Origin: CAVQJU01 sp963729215
GTDB lineage: Bacteria > Acidobacteriota > Vicinamibacteria > Vicinamibacterales > CAVVIG01
Direction of reading: 5' to 3'
Length of the DNA stretch: 64,000 nt
Assembly (NCBI GenBank): GCA_963729215.1
Contig: CAVSND010000025.1
Span: 1 to 64,000 of the forward strand
Positions within the stretch are counted from its first letter, which is position 1. Every line of letters begins with the position of its first letter. Positions 55,584 to 63,594 of the stretch are shown one piece after another. The notes under the pieces are model-generated. The model did not search any database and was not told where the DNA came from. It saw only the letters and a list, made by a program, of their open reading frames with translations. The position numbers and the translations under genes were made by a program.

Positions 55584-56714
55584 TTACCGCCCGAGCGCGA
55601 CGGAGGCAGATGTCGACGATTGGGGCGCCGCCCAGTCGCCCGCGGCGACGGCGTCGGTGACGCGCTCGATCCGAATCGTCGCGGAATCACTCTTCACCGA
55701 AACAGCGATGGCCTCGCCGGCGGGTACGTGCTTGACCGCGCCGTTGGTCTTGCGGAAAAGCGTGAAGCGCTGCCCGGCGCGAACACCCTTCGCGGCGCCT
55801 CGATCGATCACCATCATCCGCTCCGCGACGCCAAGCGTCTCCCCGTCGTCTGCAAAGAGAATGCGCGCCGCATCGTTGTACGCCGGCGTGCCAACTGGCT
55901 CGCGATCGGCCGCCGGCTCGGGCTTGAACGACGCGAGAAAGTCGCTTTTCCTGATCGCATCGCAGGCATAGACAACGACGGCCAGAGACGAATGGTCAGT
56001 GGCGGTTACGATCTGCACCACGCCGGCCGTATGTTCCGCAAGCACGTCAACGCCCGCGGATCCGCGCACATGGTAATGACGACGGGCGACCAGGTTCCGC
56101 CCAACCAGGAGGCCTTCCTCGAGGCCGCCGTTGACGATGAGTTCGTCCCCGGCCAGGAATAAATCGCCTTGTGCCTGGTGACGGCGTCCCTTGATGGTAC
56201 CCACCGACTCCGGGAGCGGGTCCGGTTTGGCCGGCCCGCACACCGCCGCGCGATCGTGCTCGGGCAGCGGCCGCGCCACGAGAGGCAGCGGCGGCGGCGC
56301 AGGCGGGAATCGGGAACGAGGGACGTCGCCAGCATGAACAACGACGGTCTCAGAAAGAGGCGCCACGCGCAGACGCTGCGACGCGTGCGATTCTTCTCCA
56401 GACCGGACAATCACCGGAGACGTTTCGTTGGCGAACCCTTCGAGCTGGAAAACAAGCGTCAGGGTGCCGGCCGGCACGTCGTGGATGACGTAAACACCGG
56501 AACCATCCGTGATGGCTGTCGCGAGAACGGCACCGTCCGCCGCGGTCGCGACGACCGTCACGCCCGGGAGTACGCCGCCGGATCCGTCGCTGACAGCGCC
56601 GCGAATCGTACCTGCGAGATTGCGATCCTCAGTTCGAGGCGACTGCCGCGCAGCGGGAATCGATCCGGTGAGGAGGATCGCAAGAACGGCAAGTATCGCG
56701 GCTGAGTTGCGCAT
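55584..56714 (-). CDS. Exported protein with carboxypeptidase-regulatory domain
   Basis: A 376-residue exported protein (signal AAILAVLAILLTGSIPAA). CarboxypepD_reg domain at about 35-125 (GTIRGAVSDGSGGVLPGVTV, then DGSGVYVIHDVPAGTL). After a Pro-rich linker, residues ~190-370 contain a repeated beta pattern: LFLAGDELIVNGGLEEGLLVG and MVIDRGAAKGVRAGQRFTLF, two copies of an 'xV(I/D)xG..xG(L/V)..G' motif as in flagellar FlgT/LysM-adjacent beta domains. Function unknown. Confidence 0.65.
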   Translation of the reverse strand: MRNSAAILAVLAILLTGSIPAARQSPRTEDRNLAGTIRGAVSDGSGGVLPGVTVVATAADGAVLATAITDGSGVYVIHDVPAGTLTLVFQLEGFANETSPVIVRSGEESHASQRLRVAPLSETVVVHAGDVPRSRFPPAPPPLPLVARPLPEHDRAAVCGPAKPDPLPESVGTIKGRRHQAQGDLFLAGDELIVNGGLEEGLLVGRNLVARRHYHVRGSAGVDVLAEHTAGVVQIVTATDHSSLAVVVYACDAIRKSDFLASFKPEPAADREPVGTPAYNDAARILFADDGETLGVAERMMVIDRGAAKGVRAGQRFTLFRKTNGAVKHVPAGEAIAVSVKSDSATIRIERVTDAVAAGDWAAPQSSTSASVALGR

Positions 56715-56775
56715 GGTTCGGCGACGGGGCCTCTTATCTGCATCGGTTCCCCGCCGCCGAAACTTTAGCGCCGTG

Positions 56776-56844
56776 TGCGACGTTCTGCGATCTACGTTCT
56801 GCGCTTTACCTTCTACGTTCAGGCGGCGTTCTTCAGCCGCCTGC
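56776..56844. repeat. Heptamer/hairpin element, family 2 (compensated stem)
   Basis: CGTT-type units fall on a 7-base grid (56781, 56795, 56816, with degenerate units between). The terminal stem is CAGGCGGC with GCCGCCTG: changed on both sides compared with the other copies, yet still fully paired. Confidence 0.65.
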
Positions 56845-57188
56845 TAGTGTCTGTAGTTGTGTCCGTGGTCGTCGTACCGACCCCGATGGCCGTCCCAGTA
56901 GCCAACGCGGTACTGGTTTCGCGAGTATCGGGGGCCGTACCAGCGCGCGCCCGAGTACGGCGGCCGCGCCCAGTAGCCGTTGCGCCATTTGTAGTGATTC
57001 CCGACCGGATACCAGTAGCCATCAATCCAGTAATAGCCCGGCCCTGGTCTCGCGGGCAGCACGTGTACAACACGCGGGGGCGGTGGTGGTCCGATGTGTA
57101 CGTTGAATGACACCTGTGCCTCGGCGAGCGACACGGCGCCAAACATGAGCATCGCAAGCAGCGTTGTTGTCCTCAAAAGGGTGCGCAT
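56844..57188 (-). CDS. Exported WXXGXW-repeat protein
   Basis: A 114-residue product from ATG 57188, with GAGGTGAG just upstream. Signal peptide LLAMLMFGAVSLAEA. The mature part is Trp/Tyr/Gly/Arg rich with the repeats YWIDGYW and KWRNGYW, the WXXGXW signature of small exported proteins whose role is unknown. The end is His/Asp/Arg rich (DHGHNYRH). Downstream of the gene at 57275-58117 in the same direction. Confidence 0.75.
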   Translation of the reverse strand: MRTLLRTTTLLAMLMFGAVSLAEAQVSFNVHIGPPPPPRVVHVLPARPGPGYYWIDGYWYPVGNHYKWRNGYWARPPYSGARWYGPRYSRNQYRVGYWDGHRGRYDDHGHNYRH

Positions 57189-57274
57189 ACTCACCTCCTC
57201 GATGACCTCGCTCTGGCAAGGTGCAACCGGTGTGCCTGCCACTCTTACGATCTCAACAATGGCTTGCGTCTGGT

Positions 57275-58117
57275 TCAGTTTCCTGTCGCTCGTACCGGAT
57301 TCAATCGGGGCCATTCGGGGCTTGTCAGCTCAATTCGCCAGACAGGGCCGCCGTTGTACATCGGACCCTCCGATTTCAGAAACGCTGGAACGTCTCCGCC
57401 AAGAATCCACACGTGCGAATCCGGCGGCTGCTTGCCAACGAGCGGCGCAACGAGGCCCGAGAGCCCGCCGATCTCCACCTTCACGATGAAGTGCGTGGCC
57501 TTGCGGGTAGATGCTCCGATGTGAAACGTATCCTCGCCGGCTCGAGTCACGGCGAGCGTCACCAGGCGAGGCTTCGGCGTGGCCGCCAGCATGCTCATTT
57601 TCGCCTGCGACAAGTCCGCACCGACGTTCTTGAGGAGAATCGACATCATTCCGTTCGCGAGATCCGGCGGAACGTCGAGGCGTTCCTCCGCAACCTTCGG
57701 CTTGCCATCGTCCGTGTAGCGAACCGTGACTCGCCCGCCGGCGGAATCGACCGTCACGTCGACGGGCTGCGGGAAGCTCGGACCTTTCTGGATCAGATGA
57801 TCGCTGAGAACGCGGAAGTTGCCGCGCTGGGAGAACACCACCGTCTCATCATGGAGCGAGCCGTCCTTGAATCGAAACGTGAGGCGAGCGGTGACGCGAT
57901 CCCCCTGCGCCGTCTGCTGCAGGTCGCCATCGGCGAGCGGTGTGCCGTCCATGGCGCGCAGGACCAGAAAGCCGTGAACGAGGCCCTCGGGATGACGGAC
58001 GGCGATCGGGGTAGCGACGGCGCTCACGGACCACAGCAGGAGCGCCGCGAGAAGGGAAAATCGACCTGCGTGCCTGATGGGCACGGAGGGTCTCGCCGCC
58101 TGATGACACACACCCAT
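57275..58117 (-). CDS. Exported beta-rich protein, unknown
   Basis: A 280-residue exported protein (signal LLAALLLWSVSAVATPI). Mature strands such as VTARLTFRFKDGSLHDETVVF and PQPVDVTVDSAGGRVTVRYTD point to a large beta fold, similar in general outline to DUF3108-like proteins, which I cannot confirm. It ends in VWRIELTSPEWPR. Co-directional with the WXXGXW gene 86 bases away. Confidence 0.6.
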   Translation of the reverse strand: MGVCHQAARPSVPIRHAGRFSLLAALLLWSVSAVATPIAVRHPEGLVHGFLVLRAMDGTPLADGDLQQTAQGDRVTARLTFRFKDGSLHDETVVFSQRGNFRVLSDHLIQKGPSFPQPVDVTVDSAGGRVTVRYTDDGKPKVAEERLDVPPDLANGMMSILLKNVGADLSQAKMSMLAATPKPRLVTLAVTRAGEDTFHIGASTRKATHFIVKVEIGGLSGLVAPLVGKQPPDSHVWILGGDVPAFLKSEGPMYNGGPVWRIELTSPEWPRLNPVRATGN

Positions 58118-58185
58118 ACCAGCAGGATGAGCGACGGCCCGATATGCGTCTGTCCCTTACGGGACACCTGCCGATTTCGAAATTG

Positions 58186-58359
58186 TTACCTGAGAGAGAG
58201 CAACGCGCCGAGCACGATGACGTAGCTGGCGGTCATGTAAGCGACCAGAAGAACCGCCCGTCGTTTCACCGAGTGCGACCGCCAGGCCGCATACGGATGA
58301 ACGCACAGCGCGATCGTGCGGCCGACGAGGACTTCAGGCTGGGGGAGCTTTGAAGACAT
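58186..58359 (-). CDS. Small membrane protein (57 residues)
   Basis: A 57-residue product: a hydrophilic N-terminal half (LPQPEVLVGR), a cationic stretch HSVKRRA, then a hydrophobic helix VLLVAYMTASYVIVLGALLS. The composition, the positive-inside charge before the helix and the placement between two co-directional genes support a real small membrane protein. No strong ribosome binding site. Confidence 0.5.
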   Translation of the reverse strand: MSSKLPQPEVLVGRTIALCVHPYAAWRSHSVKRRAVLLVAYMTASYVIVLGALLSLR

Positions 58360-58471
58360 ACATTCTCAGGCGCAAGAACGGGACCAACGGCGAGTGAGTT
58401 TTTGTCGAGGCTGCGCGCGTACGGAATTTCAAAGTCTTCTGTAGTGGCGACCTTTTCCTGCGTGCGGGCCG

Positions 58472-58777
58472 CTACACCGAGAATCGACACTCTTCGAAGC
58501 GGACGGCCACGGCCGGGCCCTCGACGCGCACAACTTCGGCCGCACAGACCGGCTGGCTGGACTCGAGCCAGCCGACGCGGATTGGCGGCGACAGCGCCAA
58601 CTCGACCAGCGTACCGGGCTGCAGTTCGGTCGAACTGAAGAGGACGCCCGAGTCGCTCAGATTCAAGACCGTGCTCGAGCACCAGCTCGAATCGCCGGGC
58701 CGCCGATACTGGATGGGAATGGGAAACGAGACGCGCTCTGACCGGGGAAGAAGCGATGTCGTCATCTGGCGGAGCAC
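58472..58777 (-). CDS. PilZ-domain protein
   Basis: A 101-residue single-domain protein; ATG 58765 is an alternative start. The barrel contains VLNLSDSGVLFSS (the N-x-S-x-x-G c-di-GMP motif) and ends VAVRFEEC. The first motif, normally R-x-x-x-R, is here R-S-E-R, one residue short, so c-di-GMP binding is uncertain. Probably controls motility or polysaccharide output if it binds. Confidence 0.75.
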   Translation of the reverse strand: MLRQMTTSLLPRSERVSFPIPIQYRRPGDSSWCSSTVLNLSDSGVLFSSTELQPGTLVELALSPPIRVGWLESSQPVCAAEVVRVEGPAVAVRFEECRFSV

Positions 58778-58903
58778 CTGTATCGATTCGGAAGAACCGC
58801 GCGCGACCGGGCGGATTCTAGCACCGCTTCAGGTCTCGGTACAAGCACCAAAACCGTCAACGTGTTTGTCGCGTCCGGGGCAGACTTCCAGGAGCCTTCG
58901 GGA

Positions 58904-59920
58904 CTATTGGGCCGCCTGCTTTTCCTGAACACGCGCGGCACTCAGGATGAAGCCGAGGCCATAGTTGCCTTCGTGGCAGGCGTACTCGAAGATCGGGCCC
59001 TCCCACTTCCGCATCACGATCTCTCCCGACCACGGCCTCGTCCACGTGGAGGGATCGTCCACGGTGAACTGATACAGGATCGAGCTGGCGTCGGTGCGCG
59101 TGAAACGTTCCACGACGTGCAGATCCCGGCTGCTGTTGATGTCCTGGCGCGCCGTGGCCGGCGGTCCGCGGAACGGCGTCGCGTCGGTGAAGTTCGTGGT
59201 GTCCACGATCAGCGTGTTGCCTTCCCACCGGCCGCGCGAATCGCCGAGAAGCTGGCGAAGCCCTGAACCGAGATGCGGCGTGCCATCGAGCGGAATCATC
59301 CGCACGCCGTGAACCATCTCGTGGCGAATCACGAAATGCCTGCTCGTCTGCATGATCTGCAGGTTGGCGTTGTAGGTCGAGCCCAGCATCGGCGGACCTT
59401 CGTTGCCCCACGAAATGCAGCGTTCGCCGAGGCCGCGCGACGCCGCGCTGTCGGATGGCGCGGTGCGCGCCGCCTCGGCGCGAGCCGCGGCGCGCTGCTG
59501 GCCGAGCGGTGTCAGCGAAGGAATTTTGCCGTCAGGCGGATCGACGACGATCGACGTCCGGCGGCGCGTGACGACCTTGTCGTAGCTTTCCTTCTGCCAG
59601 ATCACGTTGTCGTAGTGGATGTCGTCCTTGGCCTGGCTTTCCTCCTGCAGCTGCCGCTTCTTCTCGTACGCCGCGGCTTCCGCCTCGGTCATGAACTCCT
59701 TGCCGGCGAGTTCGGCCGGGCGTTCAAGAGGCGTGAAGGTGGAGTTGGTCCAATAGCCGCGAAGGTCGGGCTGGCCGTCCGGGGTGTGCTGCAGCGTCCA
59801 GGGGACCGCGCCGCCCGCAGACAGGGACGCGGTGGGCGCCAGGGAAATGACAGAGACGGCCGCGAGGACGGCCGACAACGCCGCGATGGCTCTCAGGGCA
59901 CCAATGACTCTCGGGCGCAT
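58904..59920 (-). CDS. Exported protein of an acidobacterial hypothetical family
   Basis: A 338-residue product from ATG 59920, with GGAGGATC upstream. Signal peptide LSAVLAAVSVISLAPTASLS. The mature opening WTLQHTPDGQPDLRGYWTNS and the segments GNEGPPMLG, HFVIRHEMVHGVRMIPLDG and ETLTDT-like YACHEGNYGLG recur in a very large set of uncharacterised exported proteins in Acidobacteriota. The His residues in RHEMVHG resemble a metal site, but the family has no assigned activity. Confidence 0.7.
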   Translation of the reverse strand: MRPRVIGALRAIAALSAVLAAVSVISLAPTASLSAGGAVPWTLQHTPDGQPDLRGYWTNSTFTPLERPAELAGKEFMTEAEAAAYEKKRQLQEESQAKDDIHYDNVIWQKESYDKVVTRRRTSIVVDPPDGKIPSLTPLGQQRAAARAEAARTAPSDSAASRGLGERCISWGNEGPPMLGSTYNANLQIMQTSRHFVIRHEMVHGVRMIPLDGTPHLGSGLRQLLGDSRGRWEGNTLIVDTTNFTDATPFRGPPATARQDINSSRDLHVVERFTRTDASSILYQFTVDDPSTWTRPWSGEIVMRKWEGPIFEYACHEGNYGLGFILSAARVQEKQAAQ

Positions 59921-60001
59921 CTGATCCTCCTGGTGTGCCTTGGTGCCCGGGCTTTCACCCGGGCACACGGCTACACCATACCAGATGTCCCCCGGCCGGG
60001 G

Positions 60002-60481
60002 TCAGCCGACCGCTTCGACCTTGCGCGGCCCGGTCGCGTGAGCCGAAGCCCCGACCGTCATCTGCACCTTGCCGCGGAGCGTCCCGCCGTCGGCGATGAT
60101 GAGGCGCGGTGACGCCACATCGCCAATCAGGGACCCCGTCGCCCGCACGTCCAGCCGTTCGGTGGCCGTGACGTTGCCGGTGACCGCGCCCATGACGATC
60201 ACGGCCTTGGCGAGAATCTCAGCCTTGATCTCGGCGTTCGAGCCGATGGTCAGCGTGTGATCCGGCAACCGGACGCTGCCCTCCATGTGACCGCAGAGGG
60301 TCAGATCCTCGGAAGCGCTGAGTTCGCCTTTGATGACCACCGAAGTGCCGAGATCCATACTGATCTTCTCCGCGGGCTTCCCGGCTGCTTGAGCAGGCTG
60401 GTTGGGTTGAGGTTGCGTTGGCTGAACACTGGCCGCGGGCGGCGTGTTGACCGGCGCCACGGCTTGATCCCGTTTCCACAT
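60002..60481 (-). CDS. Bactofilin (polymer-forming cytoskeletal protein)
   Basis: A 159-residue protein. A Pro/Gln-rich N-terminal tail (residues 1-40) is followed by a regular beta-helical domain with the bactofilin pattern: SVVIKGELSASEDLTLCGHM, SNAEIKAEILAKAVIVMGAV, GSLIGDVASPRLIIADGG. Bactofilins self-assemble into filaments without nucleotides and organise shape or polar structures. Monocistronic. Confidence 0.88.
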   Translation of the reverse strand: MWKRDQAVAPVNTPPAASVQPTQPQPNQPAQAAGKPAEKISMDLGTSVVIKGELSASEDLTLCGHMEGSVRLPDHTLTIGSNAEIKAEILAKAVIVMGAVTGNVTATERLDVRATGSLIGDVASPRLIIADGGTLRGKVQMTVGASAHATGPRKVEAVG

Positions 60482-60753
60482 CGCGCTTCTCCTGACTGGG
60501 TAACCGCCGAGCCCTGAGCAAGAAGAATACCGGCCGCCTCTCCCGAGCGCGGTCCCGCCTATGTATCGGATCGTCAGCGGGTTGTCAGCACCGTCTTTTT
60601 ATCCCGCTCAGGTAAGAGCGAACATTTCTGACTCGAACGCCATGTAATTGTTACGGCCGGCGCATCTGAACTGCCGATATGGTCGAGTTTGGTCGTCCAA
60701 AATGATTCGAGGCTTATGGCACGGACGAACGCAAACCCGCCTGCGCGCACTCG

Positions 60754-61731
60754 TCAACCGTCGTCAGGTAACGTTGCACGCGCGTCGGTGCCAATCACGT
60801 ACGGATGGGGTTCGCCGGGCTTCCGGCGTGCCACGGCCGGCAGCTTCGTCTTCGATCCGTCGTAGTCCGTGTGGTTCGAGATGAGCGCGTCTGCCCCCGC
60901 TGCCGTCACGACGTCCCGGAAGCGGCGAGCCGACCGGCTGTAGGTCTCGAACCAGAACCGGTCGGGCCGGTCGGGCGTGATATAGGCCGGACGATTCCGC
61001 AGCCAGTTGAACATCGTCCCGCCCCACTCGGCGACCAGATGAGGCGTGCCATTGTCCTTCACGGGGATCAACGTAGAGATCGTTCCCAGGGTATGGCCGG
61101 GCGTGAGATACATCGTCAGCGTCGTATCGCCCAGCGTGAGCTTCTGGCCGTCGGTCGCCACCATGTCCCGTTTCGGGCGCGTGCCCGTGCTGCGATCGAG
61201 CAGATCCCAATCCGCCGCGGACAGGATAATGCGGGTGTGAAACCGGTCCTGGAGAAACTTGGCGCCGCCCGAGTGATCGCTGTGCCCGTGACTGACGATC
61301 GCGTACTTGATCGTCTCGGGATCGAGGCCCAGCTTCTTCAGCCCGCCGGCGACTTCGTCCTCGACGGAGTAATCGAAGATCGTGTCGACGAGGATGATCC
61401 CCGCCGACGTCGTCACGGCCCAGGCCGAGAACTCTGACTGGCCTACGAAGTAGAGGTTGTCAAAGACCTTGACCGGTTCCGCGTGCCACTGCGAGCGGGC
61501 CGGCGCGCCGGCTGGCGCGGCCGGTGGCGGCGCTGCTGCCGGCGACACTGGCGAAGCCGGAGCCGCCGTCGCCGTGCACAGTCGTTCGAAAACGTTCGTG
61601 TGATCCGAACCAGCGGCAGCCTTCGCCGCCGCGACATGAGCTTCCCGCGTATCGGGCGCGCCCTGCGCCAGCAGCGCCGTTTCGGCCACCGATATCGCGA
61701 CAACAAGACCTGCAACCCTCGCAAACCTCAT
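60754..61731 (-). CDS. Exported subclass-B3-like metallo-beta-lactamase-fold hydrolase
   Basis: A 325-residue exported protein (signal VVAISVAETALLAQG, then an Ala/Pro-rich linker). The zinc site is SHGHSDHSGG (H-x-H-x-D-H), followed by His in TPGHTLG and His in SNHTDYD, the ligand order of subclass B3. The B3 enzymes are secreted beta-lactamases, but close homologues also include non-lactamase hydrolases, so activity on beta-lactams is not established. Monocistronic. Confidence 0.8.
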   Translation of the reverse strand: MRFARVAGLVVAISVAETALLAQGAPDTREAHVAAAKAAAGSDHTNVFERLCTATAAPASPVSPAAAPPPAAPAGAPARSQWHAEPVKVFDNLYFVGQSEFSAWAVTTSAGIILVDTIFDYSVEDEVAGGLKKLGLDPETIKYAIVSHGHSDHSGGAKFLQDRFHTRIILSAADWDLLDRSTGTRPKRDMVATDGQKLTLGDTTLTMYLTPGHTLGTISTLIPVKDNGTPHLVAEWGGTMFNWLRNRPAYITPDRPDRFWFETYSRSARRFRDVVTAAGADALISNHTDYDGSKTKLPAVARRKPGEPHPYVIGTDARATLPDDG

Positions 61732-61760
61732 GGGGCCTCCTTCTCAACGACCGATGAAGA

Positions 61761-61862
61761 GGTTCGAAAGGTTCCAGGGGTTCGAGGGGTTCCAGAGGTT
61801 CTAGCGCAGCTGAGTTCCTCTGAACCTCTCGAACCCCTCGAACCTCTTGAACCCCTAGAACC
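61761..61862. repeat. 9-bp-phased palindromic array
   Basis: GGTTC at 61761, 61770, 61779, 61788 and 61797, exactly 9 bases apart, mirrored by GAACC at 61822, 61831, 61840, 61849 and 61858, also 9 apart. The two arms are complementary and can form one long stem over a ~20-base centre. Confidence 0.8.
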
Positions 61863-61872
61863 AATTGCTCCT

Positions 61873-61942
61873 CACGAAGGCACGATGGACACGAAGTCAC
61901 TCTTGTACACCACAAATGCTTCGTGTTCTTCGTGTCTTCGTG
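61873..61942. repeat. CACGAAG palindrome
   Basis: Arms 61873-61896 and 61919-61942 (24 bases each, 3 mismatches) carry three CACGAAG-type units each, spaced 8 then 9 on one side and 9 then 8 on the other. It lies downstream of the aldehyde dehydrogenase gene. Confidence 0.7.
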
Positions 61943-61959
61943 AAAAAGGGACTGCCGGG

Positions 61960-63417
61960 TTAGCGCATGTAAACGGCTTTCCGATCGACGAAGAACTCCA
62001 GTCCGCTCTGGCTGTTCTCCGGCAGCCCGGCGCCCGATTGTTTGAAGCCGCCAAACGGCATGGACGGCTCCTTGTATCCGGTGTGCACGTTGACGTGTGC
62101 CAGCCCCGCGTCGATTTCATCGATGTACCGGCGGGCGTTGCCGAGATCTCTGGTGAATATCGCGGACGAGAGTCCGTAAATCGAATTGTTCGCCACGTCC
62201 AGCGCTTCGTCCAGCGACGCGAACTCCGACACGGCCAGCACGGGTCCGAAAATCTCGTCGCGAAACACGCGCATGCCGGGCTCGACGCCCGTAAACACCG
62301 TGGGCCGGATGAAGTATCCCTGCGATCTGGATCCCGCGCCGGCCGGGTACTCGCCCCCCGCCACCAGCCGCGCGCCTTCGGCCTTTGCTCGACCGATCGC
62401 AGCGGTCACGTCCGCATACTGCTGCGGCCCGGCCACCGGACCCATATCGGTCGTCTCCTCCAGCCCGTCGCCGACCGCCATCTTCTCGCACCGCGCGATC
62501 AGTTGATCGAGAAACGGCCGCGCGATCGCCTGGTGCAGCAGCAGGCGGCTCGTGGACGTGCACCACTGGCCCGCGTTCGAGAAGCCGGCCGTCACAGCCG
62601 CTTCCACGGCTTCACCGATATCGGCATCGTCCATCACAATCAGGGCGTTCTTCCCGCCGAGCTCGAGCTGCGTGCGCGTCAGGTTCGCGGCGGCGAGTGC
62701 CTGGATCTTCTTCCCCACTTCCGTGGACCCCGTGAACGAAACCGCGCGAACCCGCGGGTCCTGCACGAGGACGTTGCCGATGGCCGAGCCGGCGCCGGTG
62801 ACGCAGTTGAACACCCCCGGCGGCACGCCGGCCAGTTCGAAGAGCTTCGCCATGAACACGCCGGACCACGGCGTGAACGACGCCGGCTTGAACACCACCG
62901 TATTGCCGGTCAGCAGCGCCGGCAGCGTCTTGCGGCACATGACGTTCATCGGGAAGTTCCAGGGGCTGATCACGCCAACCACGCCGAGCGGCTGGTATTG
63001 GACCCACGTCGTGATCGGCCGGATTCCACCGGGGCCGGCGCCGCCGGCGAAAGCAGCCACTTGATTCAGGTGGTACGCGCCCTCGACGAGCGCGGAATCG
63101 ACCTCGGCGCGCGACTCCCGGATGGTCTTGCCGTTTTCGAGCGTCACGATGCGCGCCAGATCGTCGCGGGAACGCTCGATCAGCGCGAGAAACGCAGAAA
63201 CGCACTGCTGACGTCTGGCAAGCGGCGTCCGGCGCCAGGCGGGAAACGCCTCGGCCGCCGCGGCAATCGCGGAACGGACGTCTTCCGCCGTGGACGATTG
63301 AAACGAGCCGAGATGGCTGCCGCGCGAGGCGGGATTTTCGTTGCCGAAAGTGGCGCCTCCGCTCGCGCGGGTCCAGGCGCCGTTAATCAGGTTCAGGTGC
63401 TCGACTGTCTCGCCCAT
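61960..63417 (-). CDS. Aldehyde dehydrogenase (NAD(P)+)
   Basis: A 485-residue protein from ATG 63417. Motifs: PWNFPMN (cofactor cleft), GSTEVGKKI (nucleotide-binding turn), LELGGKN with the general-base Glu, and GQWCTS with the catalytic Cys; the C-terminal PFGGFKQSG is standard. It oxidises an aldehyde to an acid; the group resembles succinate-semialdehyde, vanillin or other non-acylating aldehyde dehydrogenases. The Trp before the Cys is less usual. Its ribosome binding site (GGGGAG) lies within a hairpin. Confidence 0.9.
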   Translation of the reverse strand: MGETVEHLNLINGAWTRASGGATFGNENPASRGSHLGSFQSSTAEDVRSAIAAAAEAFPAWRRTPLARRQQCVSAFLALIERSRDDLARIVTLENGKTIRESRAEVDSALVEGAYHLNQVAAFAGGAGPGGIRPITTWVQYQPLGVVGVISPWNFPMNVMCRKTLPALLTGNTVVFKPASFTPWSGVFMAKLFELAGVPPGVFNCVTGAGSAIGNVLVQDPRVRAVSFTGSTEVGKKIQALAAANLTRTQLELGGKNALIVMDDADIGEAVEAAVTAGFSNAGQWCTSTSRLLLHQAIARPFLDQLIARCEKMAVGDGLEETTDMGPVAGPQQYADVTAAIGRAKAEGARLVAGGEYPAGAGSRSQGYFIRPTVFTGVEPGMRVFRDEIFGPVLAVSEFASLDEALDVANNSIYGLSSAIFTRDLGNARRYIDEIDAGLAHVNVHTGYKEPSMPFGGFKQSGAGLPENSQSGLEFFVDRKAVYMR

Positions 63418-63419
63418 GC

Positions 63420-63457
63420 GCGCTCCCCGTGTATGCCTGTAAGCATACGCGGAGCGC
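63420..63457 (-). promoter_or_regulatory. 5'-leader hairpin enclosing the aldehyde dehydrogenase ribosome binding site
   Basis: GCGCTCC (63420-63426) pairs with GGAGCGC (63451-63457) and GTATGC (63431-63436) with GCATAC (63443-63448) around a 6-base loop. The Shine-Dalgarno GGGGAG (63423-63428, minus strand) is in the stem, 5 bases from the ATG. It is a possible translational control element; a simple terminator for the upstream small gene is the alternative. Confidence 0.45.
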
Positions 63458-63462
63458 ACGCG

Positions 63463-63594
63463 TCAGCGGGCGACCAGGCGGGCAAATCCATCCGTGAAGA
63501 CGACGGCGGAGGCAACGGCGCCGGCCAGCACGCACAGCATGAACGCTGCGGAAATTGCGACGGTCGCGGCGACGCGGGTCAGCCTAATTCGCAT
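63463..63594 (-). CDS. Very small membrane protein (43 residues)
   Basis: A 43-residue product: cationic start (MRIRLTRVAATVA), one hydrophobic helix (AAFMLCVLAGAVASAVVF) and a cationic end. Its start overlaps the last codons of the response regulator by 11 bases, a spacing that suggests translational coupling. Function unknown. Confidence 0.45.
   Translation of the reverse strand: MRIRLTRVAATVAISAAFMLCVLAGAVASAVVFTDGFARLVAR

Noticed and set aside
61460..61915. 151-residue frame with an L-E-P repeat
   Set aside because: The repeated residues are the translation of the 9-base palindromic array; it overlaps a real gene antisense and in part.
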